Origin: Mobilitalea torta
Lineage (GTDB): Bacteria > Bacillota > Clostridia > Lachnospirales > Lachnospiraceae
Assembly (NCBI RefSeq): GCF_050433395.1
Contig: NZ_JBNPXH010000001.1
Coordinates: 620,001-684,000 of the forward strand
Length of the DNA: 64,000 nucleotides
Direction: 5' to 3'
Every line of letters starts with the position of its first letter. Within the stretch, counting starts at the first letter, position 1. The notes under the pieces are model-generated. The model was given only the letters and a program-made list of their open reading frames with translations, did not search any database and was not told where the DNA came from. A program made the position numbers and the translations under genes. Shown here one piece after another: positions 49,759 through 58,444 of this stretch.

Positions 49759-52320
49759 ATGGATACGGTGATTAAGGATTTGAATCAGAATTGGAAATTT
49801 CATTACGGAGAATGTGAGGAAGCCTGGTACAAGGGCTTTGACGACAGCGCATGGAGGACGGTTATGCTGCCCCATGACTGGTCCGTGGAGCATCCCTTTT
49901 CCCGGGAATATTCCAGCGGAACCGGCTATCTGGCCGGGGGCATCGGCTGGTACCGTCTTCGATTCCATTTGCCGGAGGAATACCGCGGCAAAAGCATCCG
50001 GGTAGTGTTTGACGGAGTATATAAGAACAGCCAGGTGTGGTGCAACAGCTATTATCTGGGGAAACGCCCCAGCGGCTATACAACCTTTTCCTATGATCTC
50101 TCTTCCTTTGCATACTTTGGGGAGGAGGATAATGAGATCAGTGTCAAGGTGACTCATACGGATCTTGCGGACTCCCGGTGGTTTACAGGAAGCGGAATTA
50201 CCAGGAAGGTAACCCTGGTGATTGAGGAGCCGGTTCATCCTGCGGAGTATGGGATCGTTTTCCGTACCAGGGAGGCCAACGGTCAATCGGCGGCGGTGGA
50301 GGTAACCCAGGAAATAATCAATTCCTTGTCCGAAGAGGTTACCCTGGAGATAGAGACCGCTCTGGAGCCGCTTTCGGCGGGTTGGAATAAGAAGCCGGAG
50401 AAGCCGGGGGATGCCGGTACGATACTTCGGGGAAGCATTATTCTGGCAGCGGGAGCAGCGGGGAAGCTTACCATGGAGGGCATTGTAGACAAGCCGGATC
50501 TGTGGTCGCCAAAAGCTCCGAACCTGTACCGGATGCGTACCTGCTATCGTGTCAAGGGTCCGGTACTCTCTTCCGAAGGGAAGTCAGAAGAAGAGGGAGG
50601 GGCGAGCTATCTGGTTCATGAGGATACCGTAGGAATCCGTACCTTCTGCTTTGATCCGGATAAGGGGTTCTTCCTGAATGGGGAGGAGACCAAATTCAAA
50701 GGTGTCTGTGTGCATCATGACGGCGGCTGCCTGGGCGCGGCTATGAAGGCGGAGGTATGGCAGAGACGTCTGGAGCTGCTGAAGGAAAGCGGCTGTAATG
50801 CCATCCGCTGCAGTCACAATCCCCATATGCCGGAATTATACCGGCTGTGTGACCATATGGGCTTTCTGATGATGGACGAGGCTTTTGACGAGTGGGAGAA
50901 TGCCAAGAATAAATGGTCCGTGGGACACAATGTATATCCGCCCAGGCATCAGGGATATTTTGAGGATTTCCCCAAATGGCATGAGGAGGATCTGAGGGCA
51001 ATGGTACGCCGGGACAGGAATCACCCCTCGGTTATCCTGTGGAGTATCGGCAATGAGATTGATTATCCCAATGATCCCTACTGCCATCCCATGTTTGACA
51101 CGATGACGGGCAACAATGATGCCAACAAGCCCGAGGCAGAGAGACGGTATGACCGTAACAAGCCCAATGCGGAGCGGCTGGCAGTGATCGCAAGAGAGCT
51201 GGCAGAGATTGTCCGTTCAGAGGATACCAGCCGCCCGGTGACGCTGGCGGCGGCTTTTCCGGAGCTGTCGGCCAGGATCGGCTTCCTGGACTCTCTTGAC
51301 GTTGTGGGGTATAATTATAAAGAGCATTTATATGAGGACGATCACAAGAGCTTCCCGGACAAGCCGTTTTTGGGAAGCGAGAACGGGCACAGCTACAGCG
51401 CCTGGCTGGCGGTAAAGGATAATCCCTATATCAGCGGGCAGTTTCTGTGGACCGGAATCGATTATCTGGGTGAGGCCGCCGGCTGGCCGGTCCGGGGCTC
51501 CAGGGCGGGCTATATCACCTGCGCGGGATTTAAGAAACCGGAATTCTACCGGAGAAAGTCTTTCTGGAGCGGCAGGGATGTACTGCACATTGCTACCCGG
51601 AAGGCCGATGGCAGAAGGGAACATTGGATTCCTATGACAGAGTCCTGGAATTACGAAGCAGGGGAAACGATTCTTGTAAAATGTTACACCAATCTGCCGC
51701 AGATAAGGCTCTGCCTGAATGGCAGGGAGATCGGCCGGTTCAATCTCTGTCCTGCGGAAAGCGGGAAGCTTTGTTCTTCGGATAAGGAAAAGCTTCTCTC
51801 TGCGGATCGTATTAATTCCAGTCCCTCTCTGAGAGCTTTGGAATATAATGAAGACGGGGCCTGTCTGTTCGAAGTACCCTTTGAAGAAGGAGTGCTGACT
51901 GCGGAAGGTCTGAATGAAGAAGGAGGCCTGGTTCTGGAGAAGAAATTGGGCAGTACCAAGGCTGCTCAGCAGCTTGACTGCCGGATCTGGAATCAGCCGG
52001 ATGCCATTACCGGAGACAGCTGGGAGGCGGCTTGCGCACAAACGGGTTATCTGTACCAGCTGCTGTTTGAGCTGCGGGATGAAGACGGCAGAAGCACGGT
52101 CTGGGATGACCGGCGCATCAAAGTAACGGTAGCCGGAGCGGGAGAGCTGGCGGGACTGGAGAGCGGTAATCTAAGCGATCTCACCCCCTATACGGATCAT
52201 GAGCGGAGCACATTTGCCGGCAAACTTGCAGCCTATATCCGAAGAAACGGGGAGGGCAGAATTATTGTGACAGCAGAAGCGGAGGGCTGCCGGGAAGCGG
52301 CGGCGGTCACGCTGGAATAG
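49759..52320 (+). CDS. GH2 family beta-galactosidase-like glycosidase
   Basis: An 853-residue cytoplasmic GH2 enzyme: sugar-binding jelly roll (WYRLRFHLPEEYRGKSIRVV), Ig-like domain (DLWSPKAPNLYRMRT), TIM barrel (FKGVCVHHDGGCLGAA, AIRCSHNPHMPELYRLCDHM). The acid/base glutamate is in ILWSIGNEIDYP and the nucleophile in PFLGSENGHSYSAW. C-terminal domains resemble those of plant-oligosaccharide beta-galactosidases. Start 49759 has GGAGG 8 bp upstream. The exact sugar (galactose, glucuronate or mannose) is not certain from motifs alone; galactosidase is most likely. Confidence 0.88.
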   Translation: MDTVIKDLNQNWKFHYGECEEAWYKGFDDSAWRTVMLPHDWSVEHPFSREYSSGTGYLAGGIGWYRLRFHLPEEYRGKSIRVVFDGVYKNSQVWCNSYYLGKRPSGYTTFSYDLSSFAYFGEEDNEISVKVTHTDLADSRWFTGSGITRKVTLVIEEPVHPAEYGIVFRTREANGQSAAVEVTQEIINSLSEEVTLEIETALEPLSAGWNKKPEKPGDAGTILRGSIILAAGAAGKLTMEGIVDKPDLWSPKAPNLYRMRTCYRVKGPVLSSEGKSEEEGGASYLVHEDTVGIRTFCFDPDKGFFLNGEETKFKGVCVHHDGGCLGAAMKAEVWQRRLELLKESGCNAIRCSHNPHMPELYRLCDHMGFLMMDEAFDEWENAKNKWSVGHNVYPPRHQGYFEDFPKWHEEDLRAMVRRDRNHPSVILWSIGNEIDYPNDPYCHPMFDTMTGNNDANKPEAERRYDRNKPNAERLAVIARELAEIVRSEDTSRPVTLAAAFPELSARIGFLDSLDVVGYNYKEHLYEDDHKSFPDKPFLGSENGHSYSAWLAVKDNPYISGQFLWTGIDYLGEAAGWPVRGSRAGYITCAGFKKPEFYRRKSFWSGRDVLHIATRKADGRREHWIPMTESWNYEAGETILVKCYTNLPQIRLCLNGREIGRFNLCPAESGKLCSSDKEKLLSADRINSSPSLRALEYNEDGACLFEVPFEEGVLTAEGLNEEGGLVLEKKLGSTKAAQQLDCRIWNQPDAITGDSWEAACAQTGYLYQLLFELRDEDGRSTVWDDRRIKVTVAGAGELAGLESGNLSDLTPYTDHERSTFAGKLAAYIRRNGEGRIIVTAEAEGCREAAAVTLE

Positions 52321-52405
52321 AGAATGAATTACAGAAGAAAGGGAAGGCATCCTATTCTGGCGGGAGAAGGGGTTTCGGCGGAAGAAATGCGATGCGGAGC
52401 ATATT

Positions 52406-53398
52406 ATGATAGAGGTAACTGACCTGAGCAAGATATATCGCAACAATGTGAAGGACCCCGGTTTGAGGGGGGCCTTCAAAAATCTGTTTCATTCCCAATG
52501 GGTAGAGAAGGCGGCCGTTGATCAGGTTTCCTTCCGCGTAAAGGAGGGACAGGCCCTGGCCTGCATCGGGGAAAACGGAGCGGGCAAATCCACCCTGATC
52601 AAAATGATGATCGGAATTCTAACCCCCACCAGGGGAGAGATCAAGGTATCTATGGACGGTGATTCCCGCGGAAAGGACCCAAGGCACAGCGGACAGGACT
52701 ATCTGCGCAGCATTGGAGTGATCTTCGGCCAGAAATCCAACCTGTGGACGGATATTCCTGTCATTGAGAGCTATAATGCCATTCAAACCCTGTATAAGCT
52801 GGACAAGGACCGGTTCCGGAGAAATTTTGACATGGTGGTGGAGCTGCTGGAGCTGGCCCCCATCCTGTCCTCCCCGGCAAGGAAGCTGTCCCTGGGACAG
52901 CGGATGAAATCAGACATCGGGATGGTATTCCTGCATGACCCGAAGCTCCTGTATCTGGACGAGCCCACCATCGGACTGGACATCAATGTGAAGCATACCA
53001 TACGCACCTTCCTGCGGCAGATGAACCGGGAGAAGGGCATCAGCATTTTCCTCACCAGCCATGATCTGGACGACATTGATGAGATCTGCGAGGATGCCAT
53101 TGTGCTTTCCAAAGGCAGGCTGTTCTATGACGGTACCCTGGAGGATCTGAAGCACCGCTATGTCAGAGATAAGATGGTCAAGGTGGTCGGAAGCCTGAAA
53201 AGGGACATCCGGCCGCTGCTGCCGGAAGCCAGAATTACGGCGGAGGGCCGAACCACCAAAATCATATACCAAACGGAGCAGTATTCCTCGGAACAGGTAT
53301 TAAATGCCATCTCCCAGTCCTTTGAAATTGAGGATATCACCATACAGGAGCCGGATATCGATGAAGTGGTCTCCAGAATCTTTTCAAGGGAGGCTTAA
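52406..53398 (+). CDS. ABC-2 exporter ATPase
   Basis: A 330-residue ATPase with Walker A GENGAGKST, signature LSLGQRMKSD, Walker B LLYLDEPTIGLD and H-loop TSHD. The LSLGQR signature and the ~90-residue C-terminal extension mark the group that pairs with ABC-2 family (PF06182-type) permeases. Two such permease genes follow at once. Substrate unknown. Confidence 0.88.
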   Translation: MIEVTDLSKIYRNNVKDPGLRGAFKNLFHSQWVEKAAVDQVSFRVKEGQALACIGENGAGKSTLIKMMIGILTPTRGEIKVSMDGDSRGKDPRHSGQDYLRSIGVIFGQKSNLWTDIPVIESYNAIQTLYKLDKDRFRRNFDMVVELLELAPILSSPARKLSLGQRMKSDIGMVFLHDPKLLYLDEPTIGLDINVKHTIRTFLRQMNREKGISIFLTSHDLDDIDEICEDAIVLSKGRLFYDGTLEDLKHRYVRDKMVKVVGSLKRDIRPLLPEARITAEGRTTKIIYQTEQYSSEQVLNAISQSFEIEDITIQEPDIDEVVSRIFSREA

Positions 53399-53403
53399 GG
53401 AAC

Positions 53404-54201
53404 GTGAAAGCATTTTTAAAACTGACGGCAATTTCCATGCAAAGTCATATGTATTACCGGACCAGCTTCATCCTGAATCTCTTTACCCCCTTGGTTCTTC
53501 TGGGCGGCCAATATTTGCTGTGGCCCGCCCTGTACGGCCAGCAGGCCGGAGGGGCCATCGGCGGAGTGGCAAGGGAAGAGATGTACGCCTATATCCTGAT
53601 CGCCTTTGGATTAAACAATCTGTTGGGCTGGTCCACCGAGAATGTCCTGGCCAGGGAGATCCGAAGCGGCTCCGTGGTGTCCCGGTGTATCCGCCCGGTA
53701 TCCTTCCTGGTGCAGGCCGTCTCGGAGATGGCGGGGGCCATCCTGCTGCAAAGCCTGGTCAACCTGATTATCGTGACGGCGGGTTTCCTATGCTTCGGAA
53801 AATACATGGCCGCGCCCAGACTGGGTTCGGTGCTGCTATTCATCCCGTGCTTCATTCTGTCGGTGCTGCTCCGGATCATGCTGGTGGAGGTATTCAGCCT
53901 TTTATGCTTTTTCTCCACGGGCCATCTGGGAATCACCTGGACCCGAATCGCGCTGTATGAATTCTTCTCCGGCGCCATGCTGCCGGTGGCCATGTTCCCG
54001 GTCTGGCTCAAGAACTTCACCTATATGACGCCCTTCCCCTACATGCTGCAGATTCCGGTGGGATTGCTGCTGGGGCAGGAGCTGCCGGTCAGCCTTCCCA
54101 TGATCTACCTGGGCCAGCTGGCGTGGCTGGCGGCCTTTATCCTTCTTCACAGCCTGATCTACAGCCGTGTGCGGAAGAATCTGATGATTGCAGGAGGTTG
54201 A
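53404..54201 (+). CDS. ABC-2 family permease 1 (PF06182 type)
   Basis: A 265-residue membrane protein, six helices, beginning KAFLKLTAISMQSHMYYRTS. The stretch GLNNLLGWSTENVLAREIRS, then GSVVSRCIRPVSFL, is the family hallmark (inner loop with R-P). GTG start 53404 with AAGGA 3-8 bp upstream; only 5 bp from the ATPase stop. Confidence 0.87.
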   Translation: MKAFLKLTAISMQSHMYYRTSFILNLFTPLVLLGGQYLLWPALYGQQAGGAIGGVAREEMYAYILIAFGLNNLLGWSTENVLAREIRSGSVVSRCIRPVSFLVQAVSEMAGAILLQSLVNLIIVTAGFLCFGKYMAAPRLGSVLLFIPCFILSVLLRIMLVEVFSLLCFFSTGHLGITWTRIALYEFFSGAMLPVAMFPVWLKNFTYMTPFPYMLQIPVGLLLGQELPVSLPMIYLGQLAWLAAFILLHSLIYSRVRKNLMIAGG

Positions 54202-54203
54202 CC

Positions 54204-54983
54204 ATGCTGAGAATATTTTTCAAGCTAAAAGAACAGTACATCAAAACGGAGATGGAATACACCTTCAATTTCTGGATGATGCTGATATCGGGCATCGTGA
54301 CACGCCTCCTGACCATGGCCATCCCCTTTGTAATCTACAAAAACCTCCCCAACATTGCGGGCTGGCAGGAGAAGGAGGTTTATCTGATCATGTCCTTCCT
54401 CTTCATTGCGGAGGGGCTTAACAGCGTCCTCTTCGAGGGCATCTGGCAGATGCCGGCCATGGTCTTCGGCGGCAAGTTCGATACCATCCTTTCCCGCCCG
54501 GTCTCCCCCTTCTTCCAGGTGCTTTCCTTCGGAATGGGCCTGCAGGGCATCGGCGTATTCCTATTCGGCATCATCAGCCTGAATATCCTCTTGAAGTCCT
54601 TGGGCAGGTTTACCTTTGTCACGCTTCTTCTGTGTCTCTTATTCATCGTCTGCGGCACAGTAATCCTAATGTCGGTCTACCTGATCAGCAACAGCCTGAT
54701 CTTCTGGTTCGATTCGGGCGGAAGAACCAGCATCCCCTTCACCATCAACAGCCTGGGGCAATACGCCCGCTACCCCGTCACCATTTATCCCAAAGGCGTG
54801 CGTCTGGTCCTTCTCTTTATAATCCCATACGCCTTCATCGGCAGTATACCGGCTTACATACTGCGGGGAGAGCATGCAATCTCCTACAGCCTTGCCCTCG
54901 TCGGAATGAGCGCCTTATTCCTGCTCATAGCCCGCCATGTATTTTACCGGGGTATCAAAAGGTATGAGAGCATGGGAATGTAA
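54204..54983 (+). CDS. ABC-2 family permease 2 (PF06182 type)
   Basis: A 259-residue paralogue of permease 1 with six helices. MPAMVFGGKFDTILSRPVSP corresponds to the same inner-loop motif. ATG 54204 lies behind AGGAGG; the longer frame from 54123 overlaps permease 1 and is not family-like. With the two upstream genes it forms a complete three-part exporter. Confidence 0.87.
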   Translation: MLRIFFKLKEQYIKTEMEYTFNFWMMLISGIVTRLLTMAIPFVIYKNLPNIAGWQEKEVYLIMSFLFIAEGLNSVLFEGIWQMPAMVFGGKFDTILSRPVSPFFQVLSFGMGLQGIGVFLFGIISLNILLKSLGRFTFVTLLLCLLFIVCGTVILMSVYLISNSLIFWFDSGGRTSIPFTINSLGQYARYPVTIYPKGVRLVLLFIIPYAFIGSIPAYILRGEHAISYSLALVGMSALFLLIARHVFYRGIKRYESMGM

Positions 54984-54994
54984 CTTCTTTCTTC

Positions 54995-55048
54995 TTGACA
55001 TTTCCCCGCATCCCTTATAAAATGAAATCATATCAAGAAATCGGTTTC
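54995..55048 (+). promoter_or_regulatory. lacI promoter with autoregulatory operator
   Basis: TTGACA (54995-55000), 17-base spacer, TAAAAT (55018-55023). The 12-bp site GAAATCGGTTTC (55037-55048) sits where transcription begins. It is the exact reverse complement of the site at 56390-56401 in front of the sugar importer. Confidence 0.75.
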
Positions 55049-55093
55049 AAGCACAATTATAACGTTACATACAGAAGGCAGGGGAATAGTAAC

Positions 55094-56164
55094 ATGGAAG
55101 GATTAAAACCAAACGACAGCAAGCTTATCACAATATATGATATTGCCAGGGAAGCAGGGGTATCACCTTCCACTGTCTCCAGAGTATTGACCAGCAACGC
55201 CAACGTAAGGCAGGAGAAAAAAGAGCGAATCCTGGAGCTGATTGACAAATACAATTTCAAACCCAATGCCCTGGCGAGAGGACTTGCCGACACCAGAAGC
55301 AAGGTCATCGGTATCATCGCGGCGGATATCAGAAACCCCTATTACGCGGAAGTGTTCGTAGCCTGTGAGATGGCCGCCAGAAAGTGCGGCTATACCGTAC
55401 TGCTGTGCAATTCCCTGGGCAAGATAGAGCAGGAGGAGCAGCAGCTGGAGAAGCTGGAGGAACAGCGGGTAGATGCCATTATCCAACTGGGGGGCAGAGT
55501 GGACGATCTGGTTTCCTGCGTGGAATATGTGGAGCGGGTGAACCGCCTGATGAATAAGATACCTGTGGTCATCACCGGAAAGCTGGACGGCACCCGGTGC
55601 TATCAGGTGAAGATTGATGCCATGAAGACCATGGAGCTTCTGATGGAGTATCTGATCTCTTTGAAACATACGCAGATCGCCCTGATCGGCGGGCGTATGG
55701 ATGTGGCCTCCACCTATGAGAAGTTCCAGCGGTACAAGCAGATTCTCAGCAAATACAGTATCCCCTTCTGTCCCGAACTGATATCGGAGGACAGCGGATA
55801 TGTTTATGAGTCAGGATATAACGGTATGAATAAAATGTTTGACAAGGGTGTGGTTCCGACTGCGGTAATTGCAATCAACGATTTTTCGGCAGCAGGAGTA
55901 ATTCGCAGCATTGCAGAGCATGGATACCGGATTCCCCAGGATATTAGCGTGGTTACCTATGACAATACCTATATTACCGATCTGATCATGCCCAGGCTTA
56001 CCAGCATCGACTATAATTATAAAGAGTTCGGAAGAAAGCTGATTGAGACGGCTGTTGCGGCTGTGGAAGGACGGGAACAGCCTCTGGTGCAGCTGATACT
56101 GCCGACTCTGGCAATACGGGAGACCAGCGGTCCGCCCAGGGAGACAGGGCGGCTTGAAGAGTAA
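55094..56164 (+). CDS. LacI-family repressor of the adjacent sugar importer
   Basis: A 356-residue LacI-type regulator. Helix-turn-helix ITIYDIAREAGVSPSTVSRV, hinge helix PNALARGLADTRS, periplasmic-binding-like core (VIGIIAADIRNPYYAEVFVA, AVIAINDFSAAGVIRSIAEH, RLTSIDYNYKEFGRKLIETA). ATG 55094 is behind GGGGAA and gives the normal length; the frame is open from 54995. Matching operators lie in its own promoter and at the importer, so it should repress both until a sugar binds. Confidence 0.9.
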   Translation: MEGLKPNDSKLITIYDIAREAGVSPSTVSRVLTSNANVRQEKKERILELIDKYNFKPNALARGLADTRSKVIGIIAADIRNPYYAEVFVACEMAARKCGYTVLLCNSLGKIEQEEQQLEKLEEQRVDAIIQLGGRVDDLVSCVEYVERVNRLMNKIPVVITGKLDGTRCYQVKIDAMKTMELLMEYLISLKHTQIALIGGRMDVASTYEKFQRYKQILSKYSIPFCPELISEDSGYVYESGYNGMNKMFDKGVVPTAVIAINDFSAAGVIRSIAEHGYRIPQDISVVTYDNTYITDLIMPRLTSIDYNYKEFGRKLIETAVAAVEGREQPLVQLILPTLAIRETSGPPRETGRLEE

Positions 56165-56235
56165 TAGGAAGATGATCAGAATCGTAAATAAAAATGACAC
56201 CGAATTCATGAAAATATGATAAATTTAGAAAAAGG

Positions 56236-56271
56236 AGACAGGAGGATTGCAGAGCCTGTCTCTTTTTTTTA
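56236..56271 (+). terminator. Rho-independent terminator after lacI
   Basis: Arms GAGACAGG (56236-56243) and CCTGTCTC (56256-56263) followed by a run of eight T. Confidence 0.85.
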
Positions 56272-56330
56272 CAGTCAATAGTAATAGTGCATAATAAAAA
56301 AAGAAAAATATATAAAAAAGATATAAATTA

Positions 56331-56401
56331 GAAACCGATTGCAAAAAACTACTTGACCAATAAAGAATAAAATGATAATATATACACATGAAACCGATTT
56401 C
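56331..56401 (+). promoter_or_regulatory. Sugar importer promoter with two LacI operators
   Basis: TTGACC (56353-56358), 17-base spacer, TAATAT (56376-56381). Operator GAAACCGATTTC (56390-56401) lies just after the -10 box. GAAACCGATTGC (56331-56342) lies upstream of the -35 box, 59 bp away centre to centre. The pair could allow looping or cooperative repression by the LacI protein encoded upstream. Confidence 0.8.
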
Positions 56402-56451
56402 AAAATGTGCAAAACAACAAATGCAAGAAATAGAGCATGGAGAGTGATTAA

Positions 56452-57411
56452 ATGGGAAAATCAAAAGGAATAACCAAGATTAACAAAAGCGTGAAAGAGA
56501 TGAGCTTTTGGAAAAAGGTATACCATTACAGAGTGCTTCTGCTGATGTGTACACCGGCAGTGCTGTTTTTCTTTGCATTCAGCTACATGCCCCTGCCCGG
56601 TATCTACGTGGCCTTTGTAAAATACAACTTCAGGAACGGCATCTTTGGAAGCAAGTTCGTGGGTCTGGATAATTTCAAGTTCCTGTACACCTCCGGTAAG
56701 CTGTTTAATCTTACCAGGAATACGGTTCTTTACAATCTGGCCTTTGTTATTCTCGGCAATCTGCTGGCGATATTCGTGGCGATCCTTCTGAACGAGCTTC
56801 GCAGCAGATGGTTTAAGAAGATCAGTCAGACCATGATGTTTCTTCCCTACTTTATCTCGCAGGTTCTGGTGGGTATTCTTGTTTATAATTTATTGAATTA
56901 TGATTATGGTTTTGTCAACAGCATGCTTGTCAAGATGGGCCTGGAACGGTGGGGACCGTACTCGGATGCCAGTGTATGGCCGGTGCTTCTGGTTGTTATC
57001 TACCTATGGCAGGTAACCGGATATAACTCGGTAGTGTATTTTGCAGCGATTATGGGTATTGACATGGAGATTGTGGAAGCGGCGAGAGTGGATGGTGCCA
57101 ATGGGTTCCAGAAGATCCGCTATATCATTCTCCCCGGACTGAAGCCGACGCTGGTCATTCTGCTGCTCTTTGCCATGGGAGGAATTGTAAAGGGTAACTT
57201 CGGATTGTTCTACAATATAATCGGAACCAATTCCCTGCTGTTTCCGACGACAGATATCATCGAGACTTATGTATACCGGGCAACCTTAACGGATTTTAAC
57301 TTCTCCACTGCATCAGCAGTTGGCCTCTACCAGTCCCTGATCGGATTTCTGATGGTAGTAACCTGTAACATGATCGTGAAGAAGATTGAACCGGATTATT
57401 CATTATTCTAA
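56452..57411 (+). CDS. Sugar ABC transporter permease 1, LplB/YtlC type
   Basis: CUT1 permease, 319 residues, six helices (VLLLMCTPAVLFFFAFSYMP at the start). EAA loop EIVEAARVDGANGFQKIRYI, followed by ILPGLKP; C-terminal KKIEPDYSLF tail typical of the group. It is a paralogue of the permease at 31149. First gene of the LacI-controlled operon. Confidence 0.92.
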   Translation: MGKSKGITKINKSVKEMSFWKKVYHYRVLLLMCTPAVLFFFAFSYMPLPGIYVAFVKYNFRNGIFGSKFVGLDNFKFLYTSGKLFNLTRNTVLYNLAFVILGNLLAIFVAILLNELRSRWFKKISQTMMFLPYFISQVLVGILVYNLLNYDYGFVNSMLVKMGLERWGPYSDASVWPVLLVVIYLWQVTGYNSVVYFAAIMGIDMEIVEAARVDGANGFQKIRYIILPGLKPTLVILLLFAMGGIVKGNFGLFYNIIGTNSLLFPTTDIIETYVYRATLTDFNFSTASAVGLYQSLIGFLMVVTCNMIVKKIEPDYSLF

Positions 57412-57430
57412 GGAGAGGAGGCACAAGAGC

Positions 57431-58351
57431 ATGGTGAAAAAGGAAAATTATATCCGGCAGGGTACCAAGGTTAGGCTGGGTACCTCGGATAAGATAATAA
57501 GAAGCTTTGGTTATGCGGTAGTAAGCTTGTATGCGTTGGCATGTGTTGTTCCGTTTCTCATTGTTATCGCCACCTCATTTACAGAGGAAGTAATCATTCG
57601 GGCTGAGGGAGTTCAGCTGTTTCCTAAGGACTTCACCCTGAAGGCGTATGAGCTGGTGTTGGCTGGGGGCACGATTTGGAAAGCCTATGCCTTGACCATC
57701 CTTATGACTGCCTTCGGAACCTTTCTCGGACTCGGCATTATATCTATGACAGGTTATGCGCTGCAGAGAAGGGACTTTCCCTTCCGCAATGTGATTTCCT
57801 TTTATATTTATTTTACAAGCCTGTTTTCGGCGGGATTGGCACCTTACTATCTGCTGATGACACAGACCTATAAGCTGAAGGACAGTTACTTCGCAGTATT
57901 TTTACCGCTGCTGATGACACCCTGGCTGATTATCCTGATGAAGAACTTTGTCAAGGTAATCCCCCATGAAATAACGGAGTCCGGCAAGATTGACGGTGCG
58001 GGCGATATGAAGATTTTCACTGCTTTGATTTTGCCCATGCTGAAGCCGGCTCTGGCTACCATCGGCCTGTTTCTTGCCCTGGGTTATTGGAACGAATGGT
58101 ACCAGTCCTCTCTTTTCCTCAGTCCAAAGGTAGATGTGAGGCCGCTGCAGTACACGCTGTATGAGATAGTGAATAAAGTTCAAAGTCTGAAGAACTCCGT
58201 GGCAGGACAGTATGTTACCGTTTCGGATCTTCCGGCGGAGAGCCTGAAGATGGCCAATGCGGTTTTGGCCACGGGACCGGTGGTTCTTTTCTATCCCTTC
58301 GTTCAGAAATATTTTATCGGCGGAATTACCATAGGAGCCGTCAAGGGATAA
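57431..58351 (+). CDS. Sugar ABC transporter permease 2, LplC/YtcP type
   Basis: CUT1 permease, 306 residues. EAA loop EITESGKIDGAGDMKIFTAL, followed by ILPM; tail PFVQKYFIGGITIGAVKG. ATG 57431 lies 10 bp behind AGGAGG; the frame from 57386 overlaps the previous gene and adds no family sequence. No ATPase gene follows, so the shared MsmX-like ATPase is expected elsewhere. Confidence 0.92.
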   Translation: MVKKENYIRQGTKVRLGTSDKIIRSFGYAVVSLYALACVVPFLIVIATSFTEEVIIRAEGVQLFPKDFTLKAYELVLAGGTIWKAYALTILMTAFGTFLGLGIISMTGYALQRRDFPFRNVISFYIYFTSLFSAGLAPYYLLMTQTYKLKDSYFAVFLPLLMTPWLIILMKNFVKVIPHEITESGKIDGAGDMKIFTALILPMLKPALATIGLFLALGYWNEWYQSSLFLSPKVDVRPLQYTLYEIVNKVQSLKNSVAGQYVTVSDLPAESLKMANAVLATGPVVLFYPFVQKYFIGGITIGAVKG

Positions 58352-58444
58352 GTGCGATACGAGGCCGCACATGAAACGGATTGTAACTCCGTTTATACGG
58401 AGACAATAATATATTCATCATTCATTAAAATGGGAGGTACATTT

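Noticed and set aside
53304..53960. A 218-codon plus-strand frame overlapping the ABC-2 ATPase and permease 1
   Set aside because: Out of phase with two well-supported genes, proline/glycine/arginine-rich shadow composition.
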